Assembly: GCA_026168455.1 (NCBI GenBank)
Contig: CM047426.1
Location: 40,037,313-40,101,312, forward strand
Length of the DNA stretch: 64,000 bases
Direction of reading: 5' to 3'
From: Theocolax elegans
Lineage: Eukaryota; Arthropoda; Insecta; Hymenoptera; Cerocephalidae
Part shown: positions 36,399 through 49,004 of the stretch, piece by piece
How positions within the stretch are numbered: the first letter of the stretch is position 1
How the letters are laid out: every line of letters starts with the position of its first letter
Made by a program: the position numbers and the translations under genes
Notes under the pieces: model-generated
What the model was told of the DNA's origin: nothing
The model's database searches: none
The model's input: only the letters and a program-made list of their open reading frames with translations

Positions 36399-37185
36399 TG
36401 AACGTTTAAAATTTACACATGAGATAGAAACAAATAATTGTATAAATTTTCTAGATATTTTACTTATTAAAAAGAATAATAATATTTTTACGAACTGGAT
36501 TAGAAAAACATCAATTTCTACTAGGTTATTGAGTTTTTAATCTAATCATACTGTTCAACAGAAGCGCAATATTGTGTATAATTTAATAGACAGAGCGTTA
36601 AAATTGTTTCACCAACAATTTCATAAGGATAATATGAATATAGTTAAAGAATTACTGAGAATGAATGACTATCCTTTGAAATTTATTAACTCGGCTATTG
36701 AAAATAGATTAAGAAAAATAAAATATGAAAATAACAACAAATTTATGATTAAGCGACCTACAATATGTAGAATATCACTACCGTATAACAGAGATTTTTA
36801 TAATAAATGTTCAAAAATGTTAAAAAAATACAATATAAATGTTTGTCCGGTAATGTGCAAAAAATTAGATAATGTTATAACTTTAGGTAAAGACAAAACA
36901 TCGAAGTGGGATATGACTGGTGTAGTATATAAGTTTAATTGTAAAAATTGTCTGGCTACATATATAGGTGAAACAAAACGTGGTCTTAAAACAAGAATTA
37001 AAGAACATCAAAAAAATAATAACCCGGATGCAGTTGTTACTGCACATATTGCAAATAATAAAGATCAAGAATTTAATTGAACGAATGTAAAAATATTAGA
37101 CTATGAACCTTGTTATAAAAAACGTTTAATTTCAGAAATGTTATATATTAATTATTATAACGGTACTTTAAATAGAAAAGAAGAT
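36399..37185 (+). pseudogene. PLE 3' part on plus strand (RT end + GIY-YIG)
   Basis: Begins within the RT palm-distal region (NERLKFTHEIETNN), reaches the shared LLSF-TAA near 36538, then continues in frame as the GIY-YIG domain (YKFNCKNCLATYIGETKRG) to a TGA at 37078-37080 that replaces a Trp codon of copy 1. The rest of the C-terminus follows to 37185 and then a short deletion before the pLTR. Confidence 0.85.
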
Positions 37186-37461
37186 ACACAATTTCTACAC
37201 CGACAATATACAAATATAATGGTTTGATTTAACTTTGACCTATGTATGTAGATAAAACAATCGATGTATTACTTACACATTCAAAATTTGTTTTGATATA
37301 AATACAGGTGCTTTCCATATGTTCTTGTTATTCGACTTAGCTCCTTGAGCAGTATTAATTGTTTTCGTTCGTTCAGTGTCATAGGTATATAACGGTTTTC
37401 TATAATTGTCTATATTGATGTATTGTTATAATTTATATAGTTGTGTTCAGTAAATATTTCA

Positions 37462-37503
37462 GTACCTGAAGAGGTCTGCAAATAAGCAGATGAAACGTCG
37501 TAC
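37462..37503 (+). ncRNA. Hammerhead-ribozyme-like motif in right pLTR
   Basis: GUAC at 37462-37465, CUGAAGA at 37466-37472, stem II 37474-37479 with 37486-37491 around AAAUAA, GAAA at 37492-37495, GUC at 37497-37499, closing GUAC 37500-37503. It is the inverted equivalent of 31777-31818 with every core base preserved. Confidence 0.6.
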
Positions 37504-37580
37504 AAAAAAGTAAAAATTTGTGTTTTTTACTGTGTGACCCTCATCATCGCAACAATTATTTAAAAAAAGAGATAGCAAAA

Positions 37581-38602
37581 GCTATTGCGAAAATTCCGCA
37601 ATCATAGCTATTACTTTGAAATTGTACTGTTTCAAAAACAATTTCTAATTGTCGACTATCTGAAAATAATCTGTGTACCGTACCATTATTGTAATACATA
37701 CAAATCCAATGCCCTTTCTAATAATAATTATAATTATTGTAATTTTTTAATTTTTTTAAACGATTTTTTTTAATTTTTTATGAATCCTTTTTGTAAAGCT
37801 GAAAAAAATTAAATATAAATTAGTAATAATAGTATTTATAAAAAAGCAGTTTTAACCAAAACGCCCTAATTGTTTTTTTCGTTTAATGATCTGCTTCTTA
37901 AAGGAAAAATCAACGGATCCATTTGAAAATATCATTTCTGATGATTTTTTTATGTTTTTTCGAAATTCGGACATATTTACGATATATGTATCCGTTTTTG
38001 CAACTCAATTGTTTAAGCAAATTAAAATGCGAATAAATTGAGAATTTTGTGCAAGTAATCATGTTGTCAAGCGTGATACCTTATTCAGTTCATGTTAAAT
38101 CGTTGGATTTGGAAGCATAATTGCCTACACTAAACTGGTAGGTTAATTAGTATAATTTAAATGTTTTTGCAAAGTGTACTCTTATTAGATTTTATTATGA
38201 GCAAACATGACTATTTTGGTGGTCACCATTTTATTATATAGTATAGTCGTATGCCACTAGATCCAATGATTTAGTAGTATCCAAATATGGTGTCAAGCTC
38301 AAAAACACGATTATCTGCAGAAAATCTATAAATTTACGTATTTTATTCATTTAAAAAAATGTATTGCAAGAAGGTTACATACACTCGGTAATAAAATTAA
38401 CGCAACACTTAATTTTGGCCAAAAAAGGCGCAAATTCGAATATCAATACTTTAGGTAAAAATTATTGTAAGGAAGTCAATTTTTTTTAAATTAAAGCTTC
38501 AATGTACAAAAACTCTGCATAGATTAATGTAAAAATGAGGTATTAAAGTTGAATACTTGTACTTTTTACGGTAGCAAGAAAAGTACGGGTAGCCAAATAA
38601 AT
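37581..38602. other. AT-rich spacer
   Basis: No gene recognised. A stretch near 38380-38440 (AAATTAACGCAACACTTAAT) resembles the end of a mariner-like element but has no partner in this window. Confidence 0.45.
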
Positions 38603-38606
38603 TTAA

Positions 38607-39103
38607 CCCTTTTACGCTCTGCGTTACTCTCATGTAACATAATTTGGATAAATCGCAAATAATATTTTAACGAATATTTTTTAACTCACAATATCGTATT
38701 TGAAAAATAATAGTGTCTACTTTCTTGATTAAAAAAAATATTTTTTAAATATTTTTAGAATTTTTTTTTATCGGTAAAAAACTAAAATTGACAAATTTTT
38801 CGGAAATGTCAAATTTTTTAGAAATAGTCATAAACCATTTAATTCAACAATATTGTACTCACATTATTATATGATATCTTAAGAGTATTTTGTCTCTATT
38901 TTTAGATAATTATATATCAATTAAGCTCTAAGATACACCACATGCAAAAATAAAAAAATAAATTTTTTAGTCACAATTTGATGATACAGATTATAATGAA
39001 AAATGATTTTCTTTAGTTTTTTCTATTAATTAATTAATAAATAACAATGTGGAATTTATACATTTCTATATTTTTGAACAGGAAAAATTTGGGCGTAAAA
39101 GGT
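38607..39103. mobile_element. piggyBac-type MITE (497 bp)
   Basis: Ends CCCTTTTACGC and the complement of ACCTTTTACGC are each flanked by TTAA (38603-38606, 39104-39107), the piggyBac target duplication. The interior is AT-rich without coding capacity. The tip resembles but is not identical to that of the 28480-31550 element. Confidence 0.65.
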
Positions 39104-39107
39104 TTAA

Positions 39108-39895
39108 AGAAAGAAAAGTATCAAAAGTATGAAGTAGATCGTTGAAAGAACATACAAAATTTAGTGGTTTGGTTAAAAACAAATTAATTTAGTGAACTAA
39201 ATTTAATTAATATAAATTTAATATTCTATTCATAAATACTAAATAATAATGCATAGTTCATAATCTTAAGTAATGAGAAATTGCGCAACTTAACCTTTTT
39301 CGGCCCAGAAGAATTTTTTAATACTTGAACGTTAAATATAATTATAAAAAATTAATTCAAAAAATTGATCAACACACATTTCCAAAGTATTCTTTCTGCT
39401 CTTTCAAATGCCGTTATAAGCATCAGTGTCAAATTCTTTTTAAAAAAAGTTATAAATAGTTTTTCTCAAAAAAATGCCAAATTTTCAGAATTATTTGCTA
39501 GAAGAAACGCTTTTTGGAATTTCTTCGAGAAACAGATAACGTGGCAGGAGTGTCCAAACTTTCAGATGGTATTTTTTAATTTGTAAAAACTCAAGAAATC
39601 ATAAAAAATTTCATGTTTCGGTTCAGGTCTTATGGTATATAGGGGTTTTTGAGATCGCTGACTATGAATATAACTGAAAATCTACATTATATTAAAGGTA
39701 TCTTTTTGAGCGATGTTGTAAAAACTTCCCAATTATTGCGAAAAATACTTAAAACATGTATTTTTTGATAAATATGTGTTACATAAGTTAATATTTCATA
39801 TTACTGACAAAAAATTATTATTATAATTATTAAATGATATTAAAAAAAACAATAAATTATAATGTCCGTCCGTCCGTCCAACAAACATCATCTTG
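39108..39895. other. AT-rich spacer with (GTCC)n
   Basis: No gene recognised. A plus ORF at 39365-39586 is Phe/Asn/Ser-rich without known motifs. A short GTCC repeat lies at about 39864-39879. Confidence 0.45.
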
Positions 39896-40065
39896 GCGTG
39901 AGAGAGAATGAGACAGAGCGAGAGAGACAGTGAGAGGAAGAGATAGAGAGTCAGATAGGCAGATAATGAAAAAGAGAGAGAAAGAGAGAGAATGAGAAAG
40001 AGCGAGAGACACAGTGAGAGGAAGAGATAGAGAGACAAATAGGCAGATAGTGAAAATGAGAGAGA
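39896..40065. repeat. (GA)n-rich tract
   Basis: Imperfect GA microsatellite with an internal ~80-bp duplication. It abuts the 3' end of CR1-like family A copy 1. Confidence 0.9.
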
Positions 40066-40507
40066 TTTTTGATTTGAAAGCATTTATTATGCCTAGGAGG
40101 AAAAACCATCGTAAGGCAAAAACAGTAGAAATACATAATATAAAAACAACATATACAAGCTTAATGCATGAGTGCCAACTATCTCCGCATATCAATATAA
40201 ATAAAAATATAAACAATATATGAAAATATAAAAAATATACCATGCATAAAAGTATAAAAAAAAGTATAAATATAAACTATAAAACGCTCTTAATAAACTT
40301 ATAAAAATTTATAAAAACAAAATAAGTAAATAAAATCAATCTTACATATTGTATAACGTAATTTTGACGCATTCTCAACAAATTTGGGTAAAACCTTCCA
40401 CTAAATAACCTGTATATAAAAAATCAAGAAGCCAAATGATTACTGGGATAATTCCATTAAATACTTATATAATCTACTTTTAAACAAACACACACTCGTA
40501 CTTAGTT

Positions 40508-43316
40508 TTAATTCAGATGGTAAACTATCCCATAGATCCATGGCCTGTATAGAGAAGGATTTTTATATATATTCGTAGGAACAATTTGTCTACCGAAGGA
40601 AGATTGGCAATTTCGTTCTGAGCGCCGTATGTCAGGGTTCGGGGCAGGGAATAATGCATATAAATAATCCGGTTTTTTAGTCGTTAATACCTGATAAGTA
40701 AATACACCCATAAAATATAGGCAACGTTTGCTCACTGATAACCAGCTTAATTTCTTATAGAAATGATCCAATCTCGCATCCTTCTTTAGACGAAAAATGA
40801 ATCGCACGCATACATTCAATAGACGCTGAAGTTTTGTATTCAAATACTCGGGAATATCACAATACACAATAAGACATGCGTAATCAAAGTATGGCATTAC
40901 AAGGGCTGCGACTAATTTCTTTTTCATAGTGACTGATAGAGAACTACCACGGTTACGCAACTTATAAAGTACACCATGAACTCTTGGGACTATACCCCAA
41001 ATATGTGAGTTCCATTGCAAGTTTTCATTTATCACTACTCCAAGATCCCTCATTGACTTAACCAAATCGATCTGCTTACCATCTATTAAAACAGGTGCCA
41101 AGCAATCTCTATTTATAAATCGAAACTGCTGAGTTGACCCAATCAGGATTGCCTTTGTTTTGCTGAAATTTATTTCGAGTTTATGTTCACGAGCCCAATT
41201 TAATATTCTAGAGCCATCACTAGAAAGTTTCTCGATAGCAGCATTACACTCATAGGGACTACAATGTATATACACTTGTAGATCATCCGCAAACAACATC
41301 CCCTTGATGTATAAAAGTCGGCTCATGATTGAATTTATAAAAATAAGAAAGATAAGTGGCCCAGGTGTTAAACCCTGGGGAACAGCTGACGTAGTTTCAA
41401 AGAACTCAGAGGGAAGACCATCTTCATCAACAACAGCCTGAGACCGTCCCGATAAATATGAGTAGAACCACTCTATAGCATCATCCGCAAAATTAAGCTG
41501 TTTTAAAGTTCTCAAAAGATCATAATGACTAATTGTGTCGAATGCCTTTCTAAAATCAAACATTAATAAGAAGGTAACCATACCTGTCTCAGAGGCCAAC
41601 CGTATGCCATCCGTGATCTTTATAGGCGCTGTTTGGGTGCTGAACTGCTTGCGAAAATCCGATTGGAATGGTGTCAAAATGTTATTTGATTCTAAATGAG
41701 CAACTACTTGTTGAGAAACCAGTTGGTCAAAAACTTTAGCAAAATGTGGCAGATTTGCGATAGCTCTAATATCTGATGGCGCTGAGGGTTTAGGAACTTT
41801 ACTAAGAGGGATAATGACCGACTCATTCCACAAGGCAGGGTACCTATTCGTTGTAAATAAATAAGTAAAAAGCTCCGTAAGGATTGGAACAATACTACTA
41901 AAAACCTCTTTAAAATACGATAAAGACAAGCCATCAGCACTACGACTTTTGGCTTTAGGAAGGCAAAGTGAAATAGCATCAGCAACCTGCATATGAGTAA
42001 TTGCTTGGAATGAGAAACACGGAAAGTCAAAAACAGGTTGTAACGATTTAATCTCATTCAATTCTTCGACAGTACAAGATGTATGACTCCTAGAAACCGA
42101 CGAAAAATGGCAAGACAGTTCAGCCGCTGAAAAGAACTTAAGCGGAGAATTGAAAGTCTCGCTCGTTATTCCCAGTCTTCTCAACAAACGCCAACACTTT
42201 GACTGCTCAGTTTCGCTGGTCAGAGATTGGCTATAATATTCGTTACGCGCATTTCTAATTTCTTTTTTCAATTCCTTACGCATGCCTTTATATCGAACCA
42301 GCAACAATGAATCACTGTGACGCTTAGCTAATTTATACAATTTGTCTTTCTCATTACACTTAACCCTCAACTTTTTACTCATCTATGGGGCAGACCGCGT
42401 ACGAATAGGTCGTGTCACCATTGGTGCCTGTCTATCCAGATTGGTGATAAGAGAATTGCACATAGATTCACATAACGTGTCTACAGATAATGATGCATTA
42501 AAATTTGCTCGTAAGTCCGTGAGATCATTTTTTATCATTCTAGAAAATTCTGAGTAAACACAATTATTAAAATTACGAAAAGAGCGCACAGCACTGGAAA
42601 ATAATAATCGATAATAATATAATCGTGCCCATTCATGGGCTATCAGATTGCTTCTTATTCTTAACCTTAGTTTCGGAATCGAATATAAACACATCAAGCC
42701 ATGTGTTACAATTATCACGGTGGTGGGTTGCATTAAAAGGAACAAGATGGAATGAATGTTCGTTTATAAGGTCAAGCAAATGCGGACTGTAATAATCGTC
42801 GGTCAAAAAGTTTGAATTTAAGTCACCAGTAATAATGATGTTTCCATAACGATGAGCATGAAGTTGCAACGTATTAAAGAATTTTGTTAAAACATGTCCC
42901 TTGGGATGCCGGTAGGCAATTGCAAAAAGTATTTTTATATTACAAATAAATAAATCTAAGATCATGTATTTTGTATCGCTTATATTAGTTATTTGAGGGG
43001 CTTCGAGTACTTTAAAAGATATATCACGCCTCAAATAGCATGCCACACCGCCACCCTGCATGAACTCTCTTTTACCAGTGACAGATGCCAATCCCCAATC
43101 ATTTCGCAATAAAATATAACCATCTAATTTATAAATAGAATCTGGACGTTTTGGTGTTAACCACATCTCAGTTAGTGCAAGAACATCTAACTTTTGAGAG
43201 GTCAACAGTGATTCAATTTCAACATGATGATCAAGCAATTAATTTACATTAACATGTGCGACACGCAAATGAGCAGATGACAATGTGTGACAAGTTTCAT
43301 AAGAATCACTAGGTAG
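40508..43316 (-). pseudogene. ORF2: endonuclease + reverse transcriptase (family A copy 1)
   Basis: An APE-type endonuclease precedes a CR1-like RT. The endonuclease pieces (43238-42633, then 42745-42383 after a frameshift) include VLALTEMWLTP, GGGVACYL and ITGDLNSN. The RT reading frame is open for 624 codons from 42382 and includes the DFRKAFDT motif, a PQG motif and the catalytic FADD (MLFADDLQVY), plus the C-terminal region ending at 40508. A TAG at 42383-42385 replaces the Trp present in copy 2 (SAPW). It nicks target DNA and primes reverse transcription when intact. Confidence 0.9.
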
Positions 43317-44359
43317 TCACAGTAATAGTTTGTTGAGTGATCCTTGGTAACAATTTGAGTAGCCTGCGATTTATCGTTCTTACGTACATATATGACTCTA
43401 TCACGAGTCCAAATATACTTATACTTAAGAGGTTCGAGCTTACTTTTAAATAAAAGACGCAATTTCACAGAAAAATTTCCAGCATTTGCAACTAAATTTT
43501 CATAAGTAATATTTCCAAACTTACGTTTTACCTCCAACACATAATTTCACACCTCAGACTGCTTAAATCGAATAACAAATGATTTTGTATGCACATTACC
43601 AGAGGAAGATTGACTAGCTGGTAACGAAGAAGAGCTTCTTTGTGTACTTCTGAACGGAAAAGGGCGAGCCGCAAGAATATCACCACAGAGGTGATCGAGA
43701 CCGAGTACATGCAAAATACCTTTAGATAAATCAATAAGAGGAGTGCTACAAGATGCAGGAATACCTGTAACTTTGATTTGTGTATTAGGTACTGCTCTAA
43801 CCTGCATATCTTTAAGCTGCGCAACTTCTGAGCGTATTAATACATTTTCGGTCTCCAAGTCAGTTATTATTTTATTTTGTTGCTCGATAATACTCATAAA
43901 ACTATCGAATCTCTTATTGATTAATTCAGTATTTTCTTTCCCACTATTGAAAAGAAATGCAGATTGCTGTGATGGCGTAATTGACTCCTATTTTTCTGGT
44001 AGATTCATGTTATCGACTCGCGGTGTACCAACAGGAACGTTATTCACAACCAGGCTAGGACCGGAAGAAGACGCAGAACCCAAATCACGAGCAAAATCTA
44101 GGGTCGAGTGATGAGCAGAAGACGACAGAACGTTTGATTCTTTAATTTTTAACAACTTAACATAAGAAGATTTATCTATAGAATTTCCAAGGTTTAATGC
44201 ACAGTTTATATCAGATGGTTTACTAATCAAGTAACGAGTAGAACAACCTGGGTGGAAAATGTTACCACATTGATCGCAAGCTTTGAGCAGACCTGCAATA
44301 TTTTGCGTACAACGAGCACATTTAATTGCTTTCGATTTAGATTTAGTCTTACTACCCAT
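43317..44359 (-). pseudogene. ORF1 with PHD-like zinc finger (family A copy 1)
   Basis: Starts MGSKTKSKSKAIKCARC; a Cys2-Cys2-His-Cys finger like that of copy 2 is followed by a coiled-coil region and a C-terminal RNA-binding-type domain. A TAG at 43988-43990 replaces a Trp codon, and frameshifts occur near 43545 and just before the end. The terminal stop is TGA (43317-43319 on the plus strand) followed directly by CTA, with the reading frame continuing toward ORF2. Confidence 0.85.
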
Positions 44360-45426
44360 TTATACGGTTGAATGAATCGGTTAATCGGTTATTTTCTGTA
44401 TCGCACAACATTCTACACATACCACGCATTAGTACAAAACACATCTACGTCCGACATACATACAATTAAAACATGAATAGTTATAACAAAAGCGCAATAA
44501 TAATATTTCTGTCTCGCAGTTTATAAGCATATAATAAAAATACTGATAAAGTTACTTAAAACGCTCGCGTAAAAGAAAAAAAATTTTGGAAAGCTTTTGC
44601 CAAACTTTAGCGAAACTATAGTTTGGCAGAGCATTTCCTAAACTTGGGCAACGAGGCAATGCCAAACTTTAAGTTTTAATGTATAAAGTTTTGCACAAGT
44701 TTGGCCCGAGTTTGGGATATGTTTATAAAAACTTTAATAAAGTGTTGGTCAGTGTTAAATATCTTTTATACAAACCTTGAAAACTTTCTCAAAAGCTTTT
44801 TAAAAGCTTTCATAAAATTTTTGAAAAGTTTTATATAGTATTGCAGATTGAAAGTTTAAGCCAAGTTTAGCCAAATTTTATTCGAAGTTTGTTCCAATTT
44901 GAATGAAATTAGATAAAAGCTTCGCAAAGCTTTTATCAAAGCTTGGCAAAACATCATGTAAACTTTTTATTGGTACTTTCCTATAAATTTTGAATAATGT
45001 TTTAAACATTTAAACGAACTTTTTACGCAACTTACACAAAAGTTTTTATTCATTTATACTATACGTTTGCCAAAGTTGCAAAAATTTTCGCAAAAGTTTG
45101 TACAATTATTACATTTTTTTAAAATAATTATGCTTTTTTTCAATTGAAGAATGCTAAATAAATTTGTGAAATTCTGTGACAATTACACAACAAAATTTCG
45201 TATAAATTACTTTAAAATTTACTTTTATCCTACTTATTACAAACTAATTTGAGTTAGTTTGTAACTATTTATTTGAACATTTGAGTTTTAATGTAGAATA
45301 TTCAAATATTAATCTACCTTTCGTTGAGGTTAAATAAATATTTTATTTTTACTAACTAAACAAATAACATGATAACAAATTATAATATTAATACGCATCG
45401 TAAGTTAGATTATTATAAATATATTT

Positions 45427-46681
45427 TTAAGAAGCTTCGTTATTCTTTGAAGATAAAACAATGAACTTATTTTCATCCACATCTATAGAAAAACATACGT
45501 TTATAATATTATTTGATTCGATAAGATGAAAGAAACGTGTCCTATTACAGTTATAAATTGTTGGTACAAAACTATCTGTAACATTACATTTAAATGTTTC
45601 TTTTTTAATACAATTAGACATAATTACATAATTTTTACAATTTGAATTACATTCTCTAAATGTAAATAAACATAAACATTTACATAAACGAAAAAAGGTT
45701 TGAATAACTCCTATATGAAGGGTACCGTTGTGCATATACTATACATAAGAAGAGTTGGTGGTTTTATCTACAGCGTGGATCTCGTTTTCATAATAAATAC
45801 CGCTTTTCAATAAACTATGAAAAAAGTAACATTTTGAAATGTCTATTCCCGATACGTTAAATCTATTGGATACACTAAAAATGGCTAAAATACTTTCAGC
45901 AACGGTTATAGGCGCGCCCTCATACAATGGTAGATCTGCTATTGCTAATAATTCATTTTCATCATCGTCTGAATCTGATAAATCTTCACTTTCTTCAGAA
46001 GAGTTATTTGTATAATGTTCATCAGAACTACTATTTTCAATAGAATTATTCTCTTGATTGCTTAAACTTTCTTTAGAAACAATTCTATTAACTAAAAGGG
46101 TAATTATTTATATATTTATTAATGAATAATTCAAATAAAAAAACTAGTTATTTTAAATTTCCTAGATTAGGTTTCTCAATTAATTAATTTTTTAGTTATG
46201 CAAAAAGATACTTAGATAATTTATTAATTTACTAATTCATTAATATTTTTATTTCAATAGCATATTGCCTTTCTAAAAATAGATTAAAAATAGTTAGAAA
46301 TAAACAATCAGATTTTTATTTTTAAATATGGTTAATTTTCTACCTCATTATATTATGTAAAAATGTAATTCAAGACATATTTTACGAAAAATTATATTCA
46401 TTTTTTCTTTGCAGTGTAATTATTAAAATTATATAAAAGAAAAGGCAAAAGACAAATCTATAAAAGCATTAAATTGATTGCTAACATTTTTTAACTTCTC
46501 TAGCAACATTCTTAACAACTTCGCTTGTGTTGGAAATACTGCTTTGGCTGGAATCGTCGTCGTTGCTACTGACACTAAAAGAATCGTCTTCACTTTCATT
46601 ATTTTCATTTAATAGCCGTGATTTCAGTATATGCTTTCTTTGTCGCGAATACTCGTCGAAAGTAAATTTTCGTTTTGGCAT
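45427..46681 (-). pseudogene. CACTA-like transposase gene, internally deleted
   Basis: Exon one (46681-46481) starts MPKRKFTFDEYSRQRKHILK and is followed by a Ser/Asp/Glu-rich tail. Exon two begins after an acceptor at 46092 (CCCTTTTAG), continues acidic, and then has LPLYEGAPITVAESILAIFS, resembling the N-terminal LY-x-GAP-x-T(V/L)-x-ES motif of animal CACTA/EnSpm-type transposases. It then jumps to a C-terminal region (GTLHIGVIQTFF ... ENKFIVLSSKN) after only ~40 residues, so the catalytic core is missing. One in-frame TAG lies at about 45736-45738. The assignment rests on remembered family motifs. Confidence 0.5.
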
Positions 46682-47480
46682 TTTAAATACATCAAGTAGA
46701 GCGCTACGCTACGACGCAAGTGACAATTTAGTTAAAGTTGCAATCTCTGCAATGGAATTATAAGAGCAAACAGTTTTATAAAATTACAATACTAAAGAGA
46801 ATAAAAAAGATAGAATAAAAACATACCGCATAAGAGATTTTTCTGGAAATGTTTTAAGACCTTCGTATATTACTTCGCATAAAACTTACGAAAAATCACG
46901 TTACATCGACCTCAATAATTGGTTATTTATTCTGTAGTAGACCTACACCCATTTAATAGAAGCAAAACTTTAATGAATGTCGTAGTAAAAAACGCGTATT
47001 TTTTGCATAACCTTTATGATTGGTAAATTTGAATTTAGAATGAACTGAAAAAAATACAAAAAAACGATACTTTCACGCAACTATCCATTCGGCAAACTTC
47101 ATTACAGATCGTTCGATTGTACTATCATCTAATAAAAAATGTTCGCCTTAGTTTTTCATAAGTATTATTTCTGAAAAAAATATAAGAAAAGGAAAAGAAG
47201 GAACTTCGGCTAAGTGGAGAGATACCTTTTTCCCAGCGAAAATCTTAAAAACAAGCGGTAAGCTAAAGTAACCTAAATTTCATAATTTCTTTAATGAATG
47301 CAAAAAAATAAAAATAAATTGAAATACATAAAAAAATTAATATTTATCAAATATATAACGTGGCTATATATAATAAAAAAATATTGAATTATATAATAAA
47401 AATACATTTATTGCAATGAATTAATATATTACAATCGCTTTTACGTGTAAAATTATTTACATTTTGTGTCATATTATTAG

Positions 47481-49004
47481 ACGATAAAGATTGGTTGGAT
47501 TCGCTCAGTGTCACGAAAGACGGTCATATCGTTACTCCAGACAGAAGATCGTCAATTTCGAACGATTTACTAATCGAAAAGAGGCTTTTAAAGCATAAAG
47601 TACGAGAGGTAGAAATTAATAAAAGAAATGTTTTGGAAGAAGAAAATGAGTTACTTCTACAAAAATCATCAATTTTTGAGAGGTTCAATTCAAACGATAA
47701 CGCCCAGAATTCGGCAAAGTAAGTTTAAATAATCAATGTAAGGTCTATTAATTTTATAACAATTGTCATAAAATAATGTTCGATACATGTTATAAATATG
47801 ATTTTGGCACGAGTATCAAAATCATTTTTATCGCAATTTTTCTCATCATTTTTATACAAAAAAACTATTTTGAAATTTTTTTAATATTTTAAATATTTTT
47901 AGAATCACTGTTTATGAAATAGGTGAAAAAGTTGACTTAAAAACGGACGTTGAAGGAGTAAACGTGACTGACGAAGAGTCAGATAACTAAAATCCGCAGG
48001 AAAATAAATCTATTAAATCTTTAAATGATATCCAGAAACCTTCGACTAGTACGGAAAATAATTCATCGAATTGCATTTGCTCAAAATTATCACACAACGG
48101 TAAAATAATTTAATTTAAAAACTGCTAGTAAGAAATAAATTTTTTATAACTTGTTCGTATAAGTAAAAGATAAAGTATTTAATTACCCTACTATCTATCC
48201 TCAAAAAGCACAAGTAATGTAAAAATTTTAATCAAAGATTTTTTTATTTTAGTTACAAATCAAGATATAGAATATTTAGAAAAAATATTAACGTTGGCGA
48301 AATGTATTCGTGGAAATCAAAATCAGGTAACGTTTTAAAATGAGATAAAATAATCAATAATATTCCCCATAACTTGTTAAATTTTATTTTAATTTATAGA
48401 GAGAAATGGGTAAAGGGTCAACAATATCTTCTACTGAAAATTTAAAACAAAACGTATGTTAATTTTTTACTTTTATTAATATTATGCTATAATACTCGTT
48501 TAATTGTACTTATTATCTAATTTATTTATTCGGTTTTTTTAATGCAATTCTAGATTGAACTCGTACCTGGATCCTGAGTTTTCGTGAATGAATATAAACT
48601 CCGAAGTATTCAATAAATATATAGTAGAAAACCTAGAGACTTAGTTCGTCAATTAATGAGGTTTATTCTCACGGATGAAGTCTTGAAGGGAAGCTCTCCT
48701 ACAGGAAGAAATAGGCGAAAGCCAATTCCACCTGACGTTTACGAAGGCGTCGAAAGTAATTATGAAAATTTTTAGATATAAATGCATTAACATTAAGTAA
48801 TTGGAAGTTCTAATTATATTCAACTTAATATTTATAGGATTTGTAAATGACAATTCCGTTAAAAACAAATATAAAATAGATCACAAAAGTTATAGAGAAG
48901 TGTTAACGGCATTGTGTGCAACGTTAAGAAATCCAAAAGACAGAGCAAAAGTATCTAAATACATTGAAAACAAAGAAGAAAATGAGATTTTGGAAAGTAA
49001 ATAA
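47481..49004 (+). pseudogene. Six-exon BEN-domain-like gene inside TIR element
   Basis: Exons 47481-47718, 47903-48099, 48253-48326, 48400-48453, 48554-48755 and 48838-49004 all have GT/AG boundaries and join in one reading frame. Exon one encodes DWLDSLSVTKDGHIVTPD and a charged coiled-coil-like stretch. Exons five and six encode the BEN-like part: RDLVRQLMRFILTDEVLKGS, SPTGRNRRKPIPP, then SYREVLTALCATLRNP near the C-terminus (stop 49002-49004). In-frame stops at 47988 (TAA), 48575 (TGA) and 48614 (TAA) break this copy. An upstream first exon is expected but not found. BEN domains bind DNA or chromatin partners; a role in the transposon is inferred only from position. Confidence 0.55.

Larger units (their letters stand above)
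31672..37580 (-). mobile_element. Penelope-like element cluster with inverted pLTRs
   Basis: The whole assembly is flanked by the 13-bp direct repeat AGAGATAGCAAAA (31672-31684 and 37568-37580), which looks like a target duplication. Inverted ~370-bp terminal repeats lie at 31716-32082 and 37195-37564. Inside, two tandem minus-strand Penelope ORF copies (33743-34985 and 34995-36398) meet a 5'-truncated plus-strand copy (36399-37185) head to head at 36398/36399, where AATAAT is shared. Such partial, inverted multicopy arrangements are typical of Penelope-like elements. Confidence 0.85.

Noticed and set aside
41704..42057. Minus ORF of 117 codons within ORF2 of family A copy 1
   Set aside because: Out-of-frame shadow of the reverse transcriptase frame.
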